A stretch of DNA of 54,315 nt. Origin: Marinomonas arctica (GTDB lineage Bacteria; Pseudomonadota; Gammaproteobacteria; Pseudomonadales; Marinomonadaceae). Position 1 is the first letter of the stretch. The number at the start of each line of letters is the position of its first letter. The stretch lies in contig NZ_QHJF01000035.1 of NCBI RefSeq assembly GCF_003259225.1, positions 1-54,315 of the forward strand, in the 5' to 3' direction. The position numbers and the translations under genes are program-made. The notes under the pieces were generated by a model that saw only the letters and a list, made by a program, of their open reading frames with translations, did not search any database and was not told where the DNA came from. This document shows positions 1 to 7,214 of the stretch, piece after piece.

Positions 1-30
1 GTACTCATGTTGATAGCTCCGTCATTGATA

Positions 31-63
31 GGGACGAAGCACAGTGTGGAAGGGACTAAGCAC
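31..63. repeat. Two 12-bp direct repeats at 21-bp period
   Basis: GGGACGAAGCAC (31-42) and GGGACTAAGCAC (52-63) differ at one base and are spaced exactly 21 bp apart. The spacing resembles TnsB-type binding arrays, but the sequence does not match the repeats at the right end of the element. They lie just beyond the early stop of the AAA ATPase gene and may mark a rearrangement or another element's end. Confidence 0.4.
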
Positions 64-80
64 GAAAGCTAGAGGCTGAT

Positions 81-1187
81 TTAGTGACGCTTACAACTCA
101 AGCTATCTAAAGTTGGAGTTATTACTTCTAAAAACCGCTCTTCGAACTCAGCAGAATCATATTGTTTATCACGTAAACTTTGTTTTGTTTCATTAAAGCG
201 CCCCCTTAAATCCATTAAATTTGCCGAAGAAAAGTTTTCATCATAACCAAGACATTCTATAGCATTAGACCAAAGTTTATCTTTAGCATCATCGTTAAAA
301 CATGATCTTAATGCTCGGCAGCAATCCTCATTTAATGCGCTAATATCATGATGGAAGCCTTCTTTAGCTACATCCTTAAGGCCTATATAGTAATAGCATG
401 TTCCTTTAGAAGGGTCTGGTTGATCTTCTGGTGGCGTAAAGGGATCAAAAGCACTAAAAGATACAGATATCAGACTGCTAAAGTACTCTTCATCTATCTC
501 TCTATCCCTAGCCCCTGAGCGATCTACAAATGCTCCATTAGAGTCAGGGGAACGAGTTACAACTTTGATCATATCGTTTAACAATGTCGTTTTTCCAACG
601 CCATTACGACCGATGATGGCATGTATATTTGTACTAGGCTTTGATTCAACGGTAACATCGAACTCTAGTTCTATATCGCTATAAGATTCTGAACCCTCTC
701 TAACATATGAAAATTGATAGTTTGTTAGCTCTTTTCCACCATTAAGAACCCGATGGTACTGTCCTTTTATAACCGACAAACTAGTATCACGTAGAAGTGA
801 CACAGCAAAGACCTCTTCTTCTCGAATACTTTCGATTAAAGAAGGGTTACAAGCTAAGTCGTTTAATTTTTCCAATAATTCACGACCTACATCACCAAGG
901 TCAGCAATGTTTTTATAGAAATTTATGGAGTTACCTAGAGAAAAGAAAGAACTATCTAACTCCGAAAAGGTCTCCTCTAATTTCTCATGAGTTGTAACTT
1001 CTGTCGTTTGTCCGACGAAACCAATTTTCACATAACCAATGTCATGCCGTTCTCCACGATGATCAAATACAGTCATTTGAAATTGAGTAACAAAAGAAAA
1101 ATCATTCCATCGATCAATAATAAGAAACGTTAGGTTTTGGTGATTGCCACTTAGTCTTGCATCACGACTAACAACTCTAAATTCCAT
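81..1187 (-). CDS. AAA family ATPase, C-terminally truncated cargo gene
   Basis: A 368-residue protein with an uncharacterised N-terminal half and a clear Walker A motif, GRNGVGKT, at residues 193-200, in the style of ABC/SMC-like (AAA_21) ATPases found in OLD, PtuA and other defence proteins. About 168 residues follow the P-loop, and I find no ABC signature and no hhhhDE Walker B. The protein ends in Cys-Lys-Arg-His before TAA. The family normally places Walker B well after this point, so the protein looks cut short, or part of a split gene, and is probably inactive alone. It follows xre in the same orientation, with a 70-bp gap. Its position within the transposon makes it cargo; a defence role is only an inference. 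Confidence 0.7.
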   Translation of the reverse strand: MEFRVVSRDARLSGNHQNLTFLIIDRWNDFSFVTQFQMTVFDHRGERHDIGYVKIGFVGQTTEVTTHEKLEETFSELDSSFFSLGNSINFYKNIADLGDVGRELLEKLNDLACNPSLIESIREEEVFAVSLLRDTSLSVIKGQYHRVLNGGKELTNYQFSYVREGSESYSDIELEFDVTVESKPSTNIHAIIGRNGVGKTTLLNDMIKVVTRSPDSNGAFVDRSGARDREIDEEYFSSLISVSFSAFDPFTPPEDQPDPSKGTCYYYIGLKDVAKEGFHHDISALNEDCCRALRSCFNDDAKDKLWSNAIECLGYDENFSSANLMDLRGRFNETKQSLRDKQYDSAEFEERFLEVITPTLDSLSCKRH

Positions 1188-1257
1188 ATCAATAATGCTC
1201 TTCTATATTAATTCTTTAATGGTATATATGGGGCCGAATTTCTCTGTTTACAAATCG

Positions 1258-1554
1258 TTAGGAAAGGCTTTTCACTAGTTCATCAAGCTGTTGCTCAGAC
1301 AGTTTAGAAGCAACCAAAAGTAGTTCTGCTAGTTTCTCATCGTCACAATATAAATAAGCCACCGGTACTCCCAGCGCATCAGCCATTTTCTTCGCCATAG
1401 CAAAATCTGGGGCATGCTTTCCGGTCTCATATTGACTGATTCTTGCAGTCCCATGGGATCGATCATCAAACCCTAGTTTATTACTGAGTTTTTCCTGTGT
1501 GAGCTTGGCCAACTTGCGAGCACTCTTTAGTCTTTGAGGTAATGGGCTTTGCAT
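1258..1554 (-). CDS. Xre-family helix-turn-helix regulator of the transposon
   Basis: A 98-residue single-domain DNA-binding protein. Residues about 5-67 form a Cro/CI-type HTH (LKSARKLAKLTQEKLSNKLG, then RISQYETGKHAPD), and the tail is a short helical segment. It lies between tnsC and the cargo ATPase on the same strand, with its own 120-bp upstream gap. That gap contains two matching palindromes that are plausible operators. Xre proteins adjacent to tnsC are typical of I-F3 CRISPR-associated Tn7-like elements, where they control guide RNA and tniQ-cas expression; here the target is unknown because those genes are not in view. The HTH call is secure, the role inferred. Confidence 0.85.
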   Translation of the reverse strand: MQSPLPQRLKSARKLAKLTQEKLSNKLGFDDRSHGTARISQYETGKHAPDFAMAKKMADALGVPVAYLYCDDEKLAELLLVASKLSEQQLDELVKSLS

Positions 1555-1579
1555 AATCCTAGCTACTTAAAAACGTAAT

Positions 1580-1628
1580 CTAAGATTTTCTTAGCATAGA
1601 GACCAAAAGTATATTAAGGAATCCTTAG
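1580..1628. promoter_or_regulatory. Paired palindromic operator upstream of xre
   Basis: Two 15-bp near-identical palindromes, CTAAGATTTTCTTAG (1580-1594) and TTAAGGAATCCTTAG (1614-1628), have centres 34 bp apart. They lie 26-74 bp upstream of the xre start and downstream of the tnsC stop. This is the usual arrangement for autoregulation by a dimeric HTH protein. The operator role is inferred from symmetry and position. Confidence 0.6.
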
Positions 1629-1675
1629 AAAATGAAGTGTTTGGGCTAATTTAGACCGCTTTTTAATCAGCGTAG

Positions 1676-2680
1676 CTATTTCTTGGATAAAATCTGGGTC
1701 AATGTCATCACTTCGGAAAGCCTTCTAGGCTCTATTGAAGCGCGATGAGAGCTATCTCCACGAATGTACTGGGAGTGCATTTCAACTTCACGGATTTTGA
1801 TTTTTTCTTTTGGCAGATCAAAAGGGTTTTCATTGCCAGGATAAAGGTTTTTAAATGAATCACTCAGAGATTGCTTGGTAAGAGGCTTACTACTAATAAG
1901 GCATAGTTTAATTGCCTCCGTCAGCAGTGCTTTGAGCTGACGGATCTCACCACATGATGCCGCAAAAAGTGAAAGGCTAATTTCAAATTCTGTTAGGCTA
2001 TTTTCAACTTCACATGGGATTGATTGTTCTAACAGCTTTAGAAGCTCATTGTATTCTTTTGGCCGTTTTGACAAGCTCAAATAGTTCAACGTGTGCCTTC
2101 TGGTTGCAAGTCGAGAGGCCCACTGAGAGTCATTAAGTATTTCATCAATCCAAGGCATTCCAGCCAGAACTATCGGTACACCAGCCTCTTCACTTATAAG
2201 TTTTAAACGGTTACCAATGGCTTGACGATCACGAGCCCCCTTAAACTCAATCAGCTCTTGGAACTCATTGATTATAATCAACTTTGTATTCTTAACTCTT
2301 AAAGCGTCAAGCAGTCTGCCAGTAAGATGAGCATCACTTTGGGTATTTTTATGTCTGTGGGTGCTTGCACCAAATACTCCTAGGTCACATAAAAGCTGTC
2401 TCGTTGTATCTTCGACAGTCAGTTTACTTGGTACACGCGATAGCAAAATGGGAAGGCTTTCAGATTGATTTTGATTTTTTGTTTCGCTGAAGTAACGAAT
2501 GAGAGCAGATTTCCCTGTTCCAGTATCACCACATAGAAGCATTGAAAGCTGATCCCCACCAATCTCGGCACTTTGATAAAGCGACTCAAGATCAGCTAAC
2601 ACTTCACGAACGGGGGCATAAAGACAAAAAGAGTCTTTAAACTCTCGAATCTTGGACTTATTTGCATCGGTAAGGCTCAA
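1676..2680 (-). CDS. tnsC: TnsC, AAA+ transposition regulator ATPase
   Basis: A 334-residue AAA+ protein that links target-site selection to the TnsAB transposase. Walker A is GDTGTGKS at residues 51-58. The Walker B strand reads KLIIINEFQ at about 133-141, with Asn where TnsC/TniB proteins usually carry Asp; the following Glu is kept. The length fits the shorter TnsC of I-F3-type elements rather than the longer Tn7 TnsC. The start is 5 bp from the tnsB stop, so the two genes are cotranscribed. The family call is firm from order (tnsA-tnsB-tnsC) and motifs. Whether Asn is normal for this subfamily cannot be judged here. Confidence 0.93.
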   Translation of the reverse strand: MSLTDANKSKIREFKDSFCLYAPVREVLADLESLYQSAEIGGDQLSMLLCGDTGTGKSALIRYFSETKNQNQSESLPILLSRVPSKLTVEDTTRQLLCDLGVFGASTHRHKNTQSDAHLTGRLLDALRVKNTKLIIINEFQELIEFKGARDRQAIGNRLKLISEEAGVPIVLAGMPWIDEILNDSQWASRLATRRHTLNYLSLSKRPKEYNELLKLLEQSIPCEVENSLTEFEISLSLFAASCGEIRQLKALLTEAIKLCLISSKPLTKQSLSDSFKNLYPGNENPFDLPKEKIKIREVEMHSQYIRGDSSHRASIEPRRLSEVMTLTQILSKK

Positions 2681-2685
2681 GGGAG

Positions 2686-4500
2686 TCAGTCCTTATTAAA
2701 CGACTGCCATAAGGCCTCTAACTCAGAAATATCGTCACTAGAGTCTGGCGCTTTAGCCTCATGGTTAGGTGATACTTTATCAGCATTACCTGCATTCCTG
2801 ACTGTCTCGCTATTGATTCCTTTATGCTGAGCTACTTTTTTACTGGTTGATGTTTTAGTTGATGACTTAACCTTATCTTCATGCCCGGCAAGAATTTCTC
2901 GTATCTCCTTTCTCGAAGCAGCTAGATCTTTATCTGAGGTACCATTGAGCTTATTCTTTGTTTTGGTGAATGCTCTATTTACCAAATGCTGATCCAAGCT
3001 AAGATTTTCTGTGTAATTTTTTTCAGTGCATGGGACAGTCAAGTATTCCTGAGTATCTGTTAAAAAGACATAGATTTGACTAAGGTCATCGATATCAATT
3101 TTATACATTTCATCTCTATTTTCATCACCATATAGTTTTCTCTTACGATAATCTGCTAATTCTGTTGAATCATAACGAAGGCCTTTAAATGTTATTCCAG
3201 ATGGCTGAAGCCTACTAGTTTTTTTTAAACCTATAATTTTTGGTAAATCTTTAATCTCTTGCTTAGAAAGAGATGCAGGTGGAAATTTTTTAAAACCTTC
3301 ATTCCACTTCAATAATGGGTTATTCATTCCTCGACTATCTGTTGAACGGTTATAAACTTCTGCCAGCCATTTTTCAAAGGCATGTACAAAATTATGAAAT
3401 CTTATCGATGCATTTTTTATCGAGTTATACTCGCCTCTCTCATCAATACTGCGAAAAGTTTTACCAGATAAATCATTTAAAAATAAATCATTTATAGTTC
3501 TGAAGGATCGCTCAATATGAGGTTTATGCCACGGTGTGCCTACTTTGTTGTATTGAAGGTTAATACCGAGCTCTAGACACACTTGATCTAATGATGATGC
3601 CCATAGCTCAGCTCCGTTATCAGCAACTAGCACCTCCATTTTTCCATGACAAGGCCAGTCTATTCCCCATAACTCTTTCGAACGGTCTTTTGGGAGAATG
3701 GAATGACTGAGCGCTTTAGCTACCGATGCATAACTTGGAGATTTAAATGTTAGGTGGTAGCCGATTAAACAACCGCTATAGACATCCTTAAGAAGAGTCA
3801 AATATGGCCTACCTATTGGAGTACCATTTACATCATCCAATAAAATAATATCAAGGGGGGTATGATCAATTTCAACAAGCTGCATTAAGCGCTCTGGCTT
3901 GATAATAGAGGCTTTATGACCAAACTTCATATCAGCTTTACGCTTACCAAAACGCCTTAAAACTACATCATAAGAACTTAGCTTATCAATTCTATTATAA
4001 AATGCTCGCTTAGACATTGGCTTAACATTAGAAGCACTTAGTAGACATTTATCACTATAGGAATTAAAGGCTATTGCAACATTAGGACATTCTGCTTTAA
4101 AAAAACTTTCAAGAGCCTCTTCAAAAAAAACCTCACTTGCACTATCTGTCTTGAGTCTTAAATTTCCTTTTTTATGGTGCTTTGGTACCAAAGAAGTGGG
4201 GGTATCATTATTTTCAAGGCTTTTGTTCCACCGAACTACTGTACGCCAATTTGGTTGAGATAGTTCAGGGTGATCAGCACAATATTTTTCTATGAGAGGC
4301 TCAAGATTGTATTGTGTCCAACCTCGATTCAGATTCTGACGTACAAAACTAATGATTTTATACTTACTTATAGCCTCTTGCCTAATTTTTTCAGGAAAAG
4401 AATCTAAATCTGATGATAAATATAAAGATTTAACTTTTTGAGAACTATCAGGAGATTCAAATAAAGAATCTGGTTGCTCATCAAACTCATCAGCAAACAT
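2686..4500 (-). CDS. tnsB: TnsB, DDE transposase subunit
   Basis: A 604-residue retroviral-integrase-type transposase (rve fold) that cuts and joins the 3' ends of the element. An N-terminal helical DNA-binding region (to about 190) precedes the catalytic core. Candidate DDE residues are Asp212 (LVEIDHTPLD), Asp294 (VLVADNGAEL) and Glu330 (HKPHIERSFR), in the expected spacing. A Mu-transposase-like beta domain follows, then a polar, Lys/Ser-rich C-terminal tail (about 520-604), the part that contacts TnsC in Tn7-like systems. The gene lies 3 bp after tnsA and 5 bp before tnsC. The catalytic triad is intact. Confidence 0.95.
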   Translation of the reverse strand: MFADEFDEQPDSLFESPDSSQKVKSLYLSSDLDSFPEKIRQEAISKYKIISFVRQNLNRGWTQYNLEPLIEKYCADHPELSQPNWRTVVRWNKSLENNDTPTSLVPKHHKKGNLRLKTDSASEVFFEEALESFFKAECPNVAIAFNSYSDKCLLSASNVKPMSKRAFYNRIDKLSSYDVVLRRFGKRKADMKFGHKASIIKPERLMQLVEIDHTPLDIILLDDVNGTPIGRPYLTLLKDVYSGCLIGYHLTFKSPSYASVAKALSHSILPKDRSKELWGIDWPCHGKMEVLVADNGAELWASSLDQVCLELGINLQYNKVGTPWHKPHIERSFRTINDLFLNDLSGKTFRSIDERGEYNSIKNASIRFHNFVHAFEKWLAEVYNRSTDSRGMNNPLLKWNEGFKKFPPASLSKQEIKDLPKIIGLKKTSRLQPSGITFKGLRYDSTELADYRKRKLYGDENRDEMYKIDIDDLSQIYVFLTDTQEYLTVPCTEKNYTENLSLDQHLVNRAFTKTKNKLNGTSDKDLAASRKEIREILAGHEDKVKSSTKTSTSKKVAQHKGINSETVRNAGNADKVSPNHEAKAPDSSDDISELEALWQSFNKD

Positions 4501-4503
4501 ATC

Positions 4504-5127
4504 TTAAACCTCGATTAACGTGGAATACTTAGATAGAGGTTCTGTTTCTAAATCTGCTTTAACTAAACCATTGGAGATTAAAAATGCACATGCAGCAATA
4601 CAATCACCAGTCGCTAATCCCAAATTGAGTGAAAGCTGACTAATAGACACCATATTATTTGACTTAATATATTTTAACGCTGAGTCATGTATATCTGTGA
4701 GCATTGAACCAGTATAGCGGTGAAGAATTTTGAGGTTGGCAAGAAGTACTGAATGGCGTATTTGCTTTTCAGAAATCAATAGCAGCTTATAACCTAAATT
4801 ATTATAAGCATTACGCTTCAAAATAAACTCTTCTCGAAACTCTATAGAGTTAATGATTTTAGCAGGTTTGACTTCGATGTATTCAATTTCGCCACTTATC
4901 TTAACAACTTTAAAGTCTGGCGTGTAACGATGAACTTTATTGTTCATTTGGTATTCAATGCCGGTAGGCTGAGATTCAAACGTAACTATTGATGGGGAAA
5001 ACTCTAAATGAAAGCACGCGTCAAATTCTAATGCACTTTCACACAAAATAATGTGATGATTTTTTTTGCTAGCAAACTTAAAGATATTTTTATTGGGGCT
5101 TGGCTTACGAAGGTTACGATTGTACAT
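4504..5127 (-). CDS. tnsA: TnsA, restriction-endonuclease-like transposase subunit
   Basis: A 207-residue protein that cuts the 5' strands at the transposon ends, giving cut-and-paste movement. The N-terminal nuclease domain shows the expected residues: Glu34 in CESALEF, Asp71 in RYTPDF, and Glu85/Lys87 in YIEVKPAK. The C-terminal third is winged-helix-like and binds TnsC in Tn7. The start ATG follows AGGA at a suitable distance. It is the first gene of the operon, and its promoter overlaps the transposon-end repeats. Confidence 0.93.
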   Translation of the reverse strand: MYNRNLRKPSPNKNIFKFASKKNHHIILCESALEFDACFHLEFSPSIVTFESQPTGIEYQMNNKVHRYTPDFKVVKISGEIEYIEVKPAKIINSIEFREEFILKRNAYNNLGYKLLLISEKQIRHSVLLANLKILHRYTGSMLTDIHDSALKYIKSNNMVSISQLSLNLGLATGDCIAACAFLISNGLVKADLETEPLSKYSTLIEV

Positions 5128-5152
5128 AGCTCAATCCTGTAAGTTGTAACAA

Positions 5153-5181
5153 AATAACAACTTAAAAGTAGGCTATGTCAA
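5153..5181 (-). promoter_or_regulatory. Likely tnsABC promoter inside the transposon end
   Basis: On the minus strand, TTGACA (5176-5181) and GTTATT (5153-5158) are 17 bp apart, 26 bp upstream of the tnsA ATG. The -35 box lies in the innermost 21-bp repeat unit, so TnsB binding should repress its own operon, as is known for Tn7. Confidence 0.55.
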
Positions 5182-5224
5182 GGTAAAGTGCAAATTTGTC
5201 ACAGTAAACTGCAAATTTGTCAAC
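5162..5224. repeat. Transposon right-end repeats (probable TnsB binding sites)
   Basis: Two 19-bp units, 5183-5201 and 5204-5222, differ at one base (GTAAAGTGC… versus GTAAACTGC…, both ending AAATTTGTCA) and are spaced 21 bp apart. A third, degenerate unit (5162-5180) ends in TGTCA in the same register. Overlapping sites with about 21-bp spacing are the hallmark of Tn7-type right ends. Confidence 0.75.
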
Positions 5225-5254
5225 TTATGGTTCAATCAATATTGGGGAGATTAA

Positions 5255-5367
5255 GGTGGCATCTCTACCAGCCGCACCTCGGCACACAAGTCCACCGCTG
5301 TGGCTGCTTCCTTCCGGACCTGACCAGATTAACGGTTTATCGTTGCGAGGGGACCAGCAGAGACACC
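5255..5367 (-). ncRNA. ffs: 4.5S RNA of the signal recognition particle
   Basis: The 113-nt gene reads leftwards. It contains the conserved SRP domain IV with GGTCAGGTCC and the GGAAGGAAGCAGCC loop (5302-5325). The ends pair: 5' GGTG…TCTCT with 3' AGAGA…CCACC. The RNA binds Ffh and directs nascent membrane proteins to FtsY. The coordinates follow pairing with the E. coli 4.5S RNA and could shift by a few bases. The Tn7-like element ends about 30 bp beyond the 3' end, leaving the RNA intact. Confidence 0.95.
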
Positions 5368-5397
5368 ATAAAGGAGGCTTGTTGACCTTGGGGCGCA

Positions 5398-5425
5398 ATT
5401 ATACGCAGCCAATTCGAAATATCAA
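5398..5425 (-). promoter_or_regulatory. ffs promoter
   Basis: On the minus strand, TTGATA (5420-5425) and a consensus TATAAT (5398-5403) are 16 bp apart. Transcription should start near 5391, giving a leader of about 24 nt ahead of the mature RNA, as in E. coli, where RNase P removes it. Confidence 0.8.
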
Positions 5426-5580
5426 CCGCCTTTCTTATGTATTTTCATATACTTATCGATTGGCGCCTATTGTCGCCCTTCCTTACACCTTCTCTACTCT
5501 GTTGCTTTTTAGCATCGAGCTATAACGCGGCTTCTATTTACGGTAAGATACGCGCCATTAAGAATCATAGGAGTAGCGAG

Positions 5581-6459
5581 TTGAAGCTATTTGTTAAAAA
5601 CCTAACCCACGTGGATTTTTCCTATTTTGATGCCAAGCGTGGTTTGTTGGGCGAAAGCTGGCAGACAGACATTGTGCTGACGGGTAAGTTAAACGATGAG
5701 AGCATGATTTGTGATTTCAGTATCGTGAAAAAACAAATCAAGAAATGGCTGGATGACAATATTGATCATATGTTGGCGATTCCTGCCGAGCATGATGGTT
5801 CTATGCTCACGCCATTAGCGAATGATCGTGTTGCTTTTCTCTTTGATCACAGTAAAGAAGCCGCTGACGACAAACGTGTGTTTCAGTGTGACGCGCCAAC
5901 TCAAGCCATTTGCGTCTTGCCAATGACAGAAGTCACACCAGACGCCGTTGCCAAGTGGGTTGAAGCACAAATATTGAATCTACTTCCTGCTGAGTTAGAA
6001 GCGGTTAGCGTGCGTTTTACCCCAGAGCACATCACTGGCGCGCAGTACCAATATAGCCATGGCTTGAAAAAGCACGCTGGCAATTGTCAGCGTATTGCTC
6101 ACGGGCATCGCTCTACTGTTGAGATTTACGCCGATGGCGCACGTAACGCCGCCATGGAACACGATTGGGCCAAGCGTTGGGAAGATATCTACCTAGGCAC
6201 CCAAGAAGACTTAGACAGAGAGATCACAGAAAACGGCGTGAATTATCACTGTTTCCGTTACACCAGTCAGCAGGGATTGTTTGAGCTAAAAATCGACAGC
6301 AATCAAGTTTACATGCTCGATTGTGACACTACGGTGGAGTCGCTTTCAGCACATATTGCCGATGTGCTCGCGAAGGAAAACCCAGGAACGCACATTGAGG
6401 CTTACGGCTTCGAAGGCATCGGCAAAGGCGCTATTTCAGAGCATCAGGTACCCGCTTAG
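5581..6459 (+). CDS. Two-domain 6-pyruvoyl/6-carboxy-tetrahydropterin synthase-like protein
   Basis: A 292-residue protein from a TTG start preceded by ATAGGAG; an upstream extension in the same frame has no ribosome site and looks non-coding. It contains two PTPS/QueD-like T-fold halves. The first keeps the HVDFSYFD His and a DF…LDDNIDHML second half, but no Cys…HGH. The second carries the Cys and zinc motif AGNCQRIAHGHR. PTPS-family enzymes process 7,8-dihydroneopterin triphosphate towards queuosine or biopterin. The split of motifs between halves suggests a fused duplicate with one composite active site. The substrate is not established. It is followed by hisI after 58 bp. Confidence 0.8.
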   Translation: MKLFVKNLTHVDFSYFDAKRGLLGESWQTDIVLTGKLNDESMICDFSIVKKQIKKWLDDNIDHMLAIPAEHDGSMLTPLANDRVAFLFDHSKEAADDKRVFQCDAPTQAICVLPMTEVTPDAVAKWVEAQILNLLPAELEAVSVRFTPEHITGAQYQYSHGLKKHAGNCQRIAHGHRSTVEIYADGARNAAMEHDWAKRWEDIYLGTQEDLDREITENGVNYHCFRYTSQQGLFELKIDSNQVYMLDCDTTVESLSAHIADVLAKENPGTHIEAYGFEGIGKGAISEHQVPA

Positions 6460-6517
6460 CCAGTACGCCCCAGATGTGAGCATGACATCAATCGCCTTCA
6501 TTAGAATAGGTAACGGT

Positions 6518-6925
6518 ATGAGTTTAAAAGACTACGAACATCTCGCCAAAGGCGAAACACTCTCTTTAGATACAGTGTTAGCCAATTTAAAAACAGACGA
6601 GCATGGCTTGATCGCGGCCATTGCACAGCAACATGATACGGGCGAAGTGCTCATGTTGGCCTACATGAATGAGAAGTCCATTCGAGAAACCTTGGAAACA
6701 GGCCAAGTGTGTTATTGGTCTCGTTCTCGCCAAACCTACTGGCGCAAAGGCGAAAGCTCGGGTCATCGCCAGACACTGGTTTCTATGTCCTTTGACTGCG
6801 ACGGTGATGCTATTTTGGTCAAAGTGGATCAACAAGGTCCAGCTTGCCACACCAACCGTCGTGACTGCTTTTTCTTCACTGTCGATGGCAAAAATGTGGT
6901 TATCGACTCAGCCCCTCTTTGTTAA
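6518..6925 (+). CDS. hisI: Phosphoribosyl-AMP cyclohydrolase
   Basis: A 135-residue enzyme that opens the adenine ring of phosphoribosyl-AMP in histidine biosynthesis. Visible motifs are YWSRSRQTYWRKGESSGH, the metal site FDCDGDAILVKVDQ and the zinc cysteines in CHTNRRDCFF. There is no HisE pyrophosphohydrolase domain, so this is the monofunctional form. The start is ATG 6518 behind AGG; an in-frame upstream extension overlaps the preceding gene and is ignored. It is isolated from other his genes in this window. Confidence 0.95.
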   Translation: MSLKDYEHLAKGETLSLDTVLANLKTDEHGLIAAIAQQHDTGEVLMLAYMNEKSIRETLETGQVCYWSRSRQTYWRKGESSGHRQTLVSMSFDCDGDAILVKVDQQGPACHTNRRDCFFFTVDGKNVVIDSAPLC

Positions 6926-7214
6926 AAACAAGAGACGCACAACAATGGGGCATAATGATAAAATATCACTATGCTTCCTACTTAACTTTGCGTTATCTTA
7001 GTGCGATGTAGTTTTTTTTGCACATTTCATATAATGTCGTGATTAGAACAGATTAGTAATGCAACACGCTTTATCAAATATTCTCAAATCCTGTAGACAG
7101 TTTGCCATTTTTTTCGCGAAACGGCGCAAAACACGCACAATATTGCAACTTGATTGGCATAAGTATTGCTGGACAAGAGATACCGACCAACACGATTAAC
7201 TCATTGGATTAAGT

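Larger units (their letters stand above)
1..5224. mobile_element. Right-hand part of a Tn7-like transposon inserted next to ffs
   Basis: The segment holds tnsA, tnsB and tnsC as one leftward operon, an Xre regulator, one truncated cargo gene, and 21-bp-period repeats at the edge facing the 4.5S RNA gene. In Tn7 the tns operon starts at the right end, with tnsA nearest the end that faces the attachment site, and this layout matches. The segment is AT-rich compared with the chromosome to its right. The right boundary is placed near 5224, after the last repeat (…GTCAAC); Tn7-like ends usually finish in ACA, so the exact base is uncertain. The left end, TniQ/TnsD and any CRISPR-Cas genes are outside the window. 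Known Tn7-like families that use ffs include type I-F3 CRISPR-associated elements, but nothing in the window proves CRISPR association. Confidence 0.85.

Noticed and set aside
31..63. Left end of the same Tn7-like element
   Set aside because: The spacing is right, but the sequence does not match the right-end repeats in either orientation, and no chromosomal flank is seen.
1..5224. CRISPR array or cas genes within the visible part of the transposon
   Set aside because: No repeat-spacer pattern and no Cas-like protein are present in the visible part.
5188..5525. Short plus-strand ORFs across the transposon end and ffs
   Set aside because: They overlap the transposon repeats and the 4.5S RNA gene, which explain the sequence fully.
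5437..5580. N-terminal extension of the PTPS-like protein to an upstream ATG
   Set aside because: The extension has no ribosome site and no family similarity, and it overlaps the ffs promoter region; TTG 5581 has ATAGGAG at the right distance.
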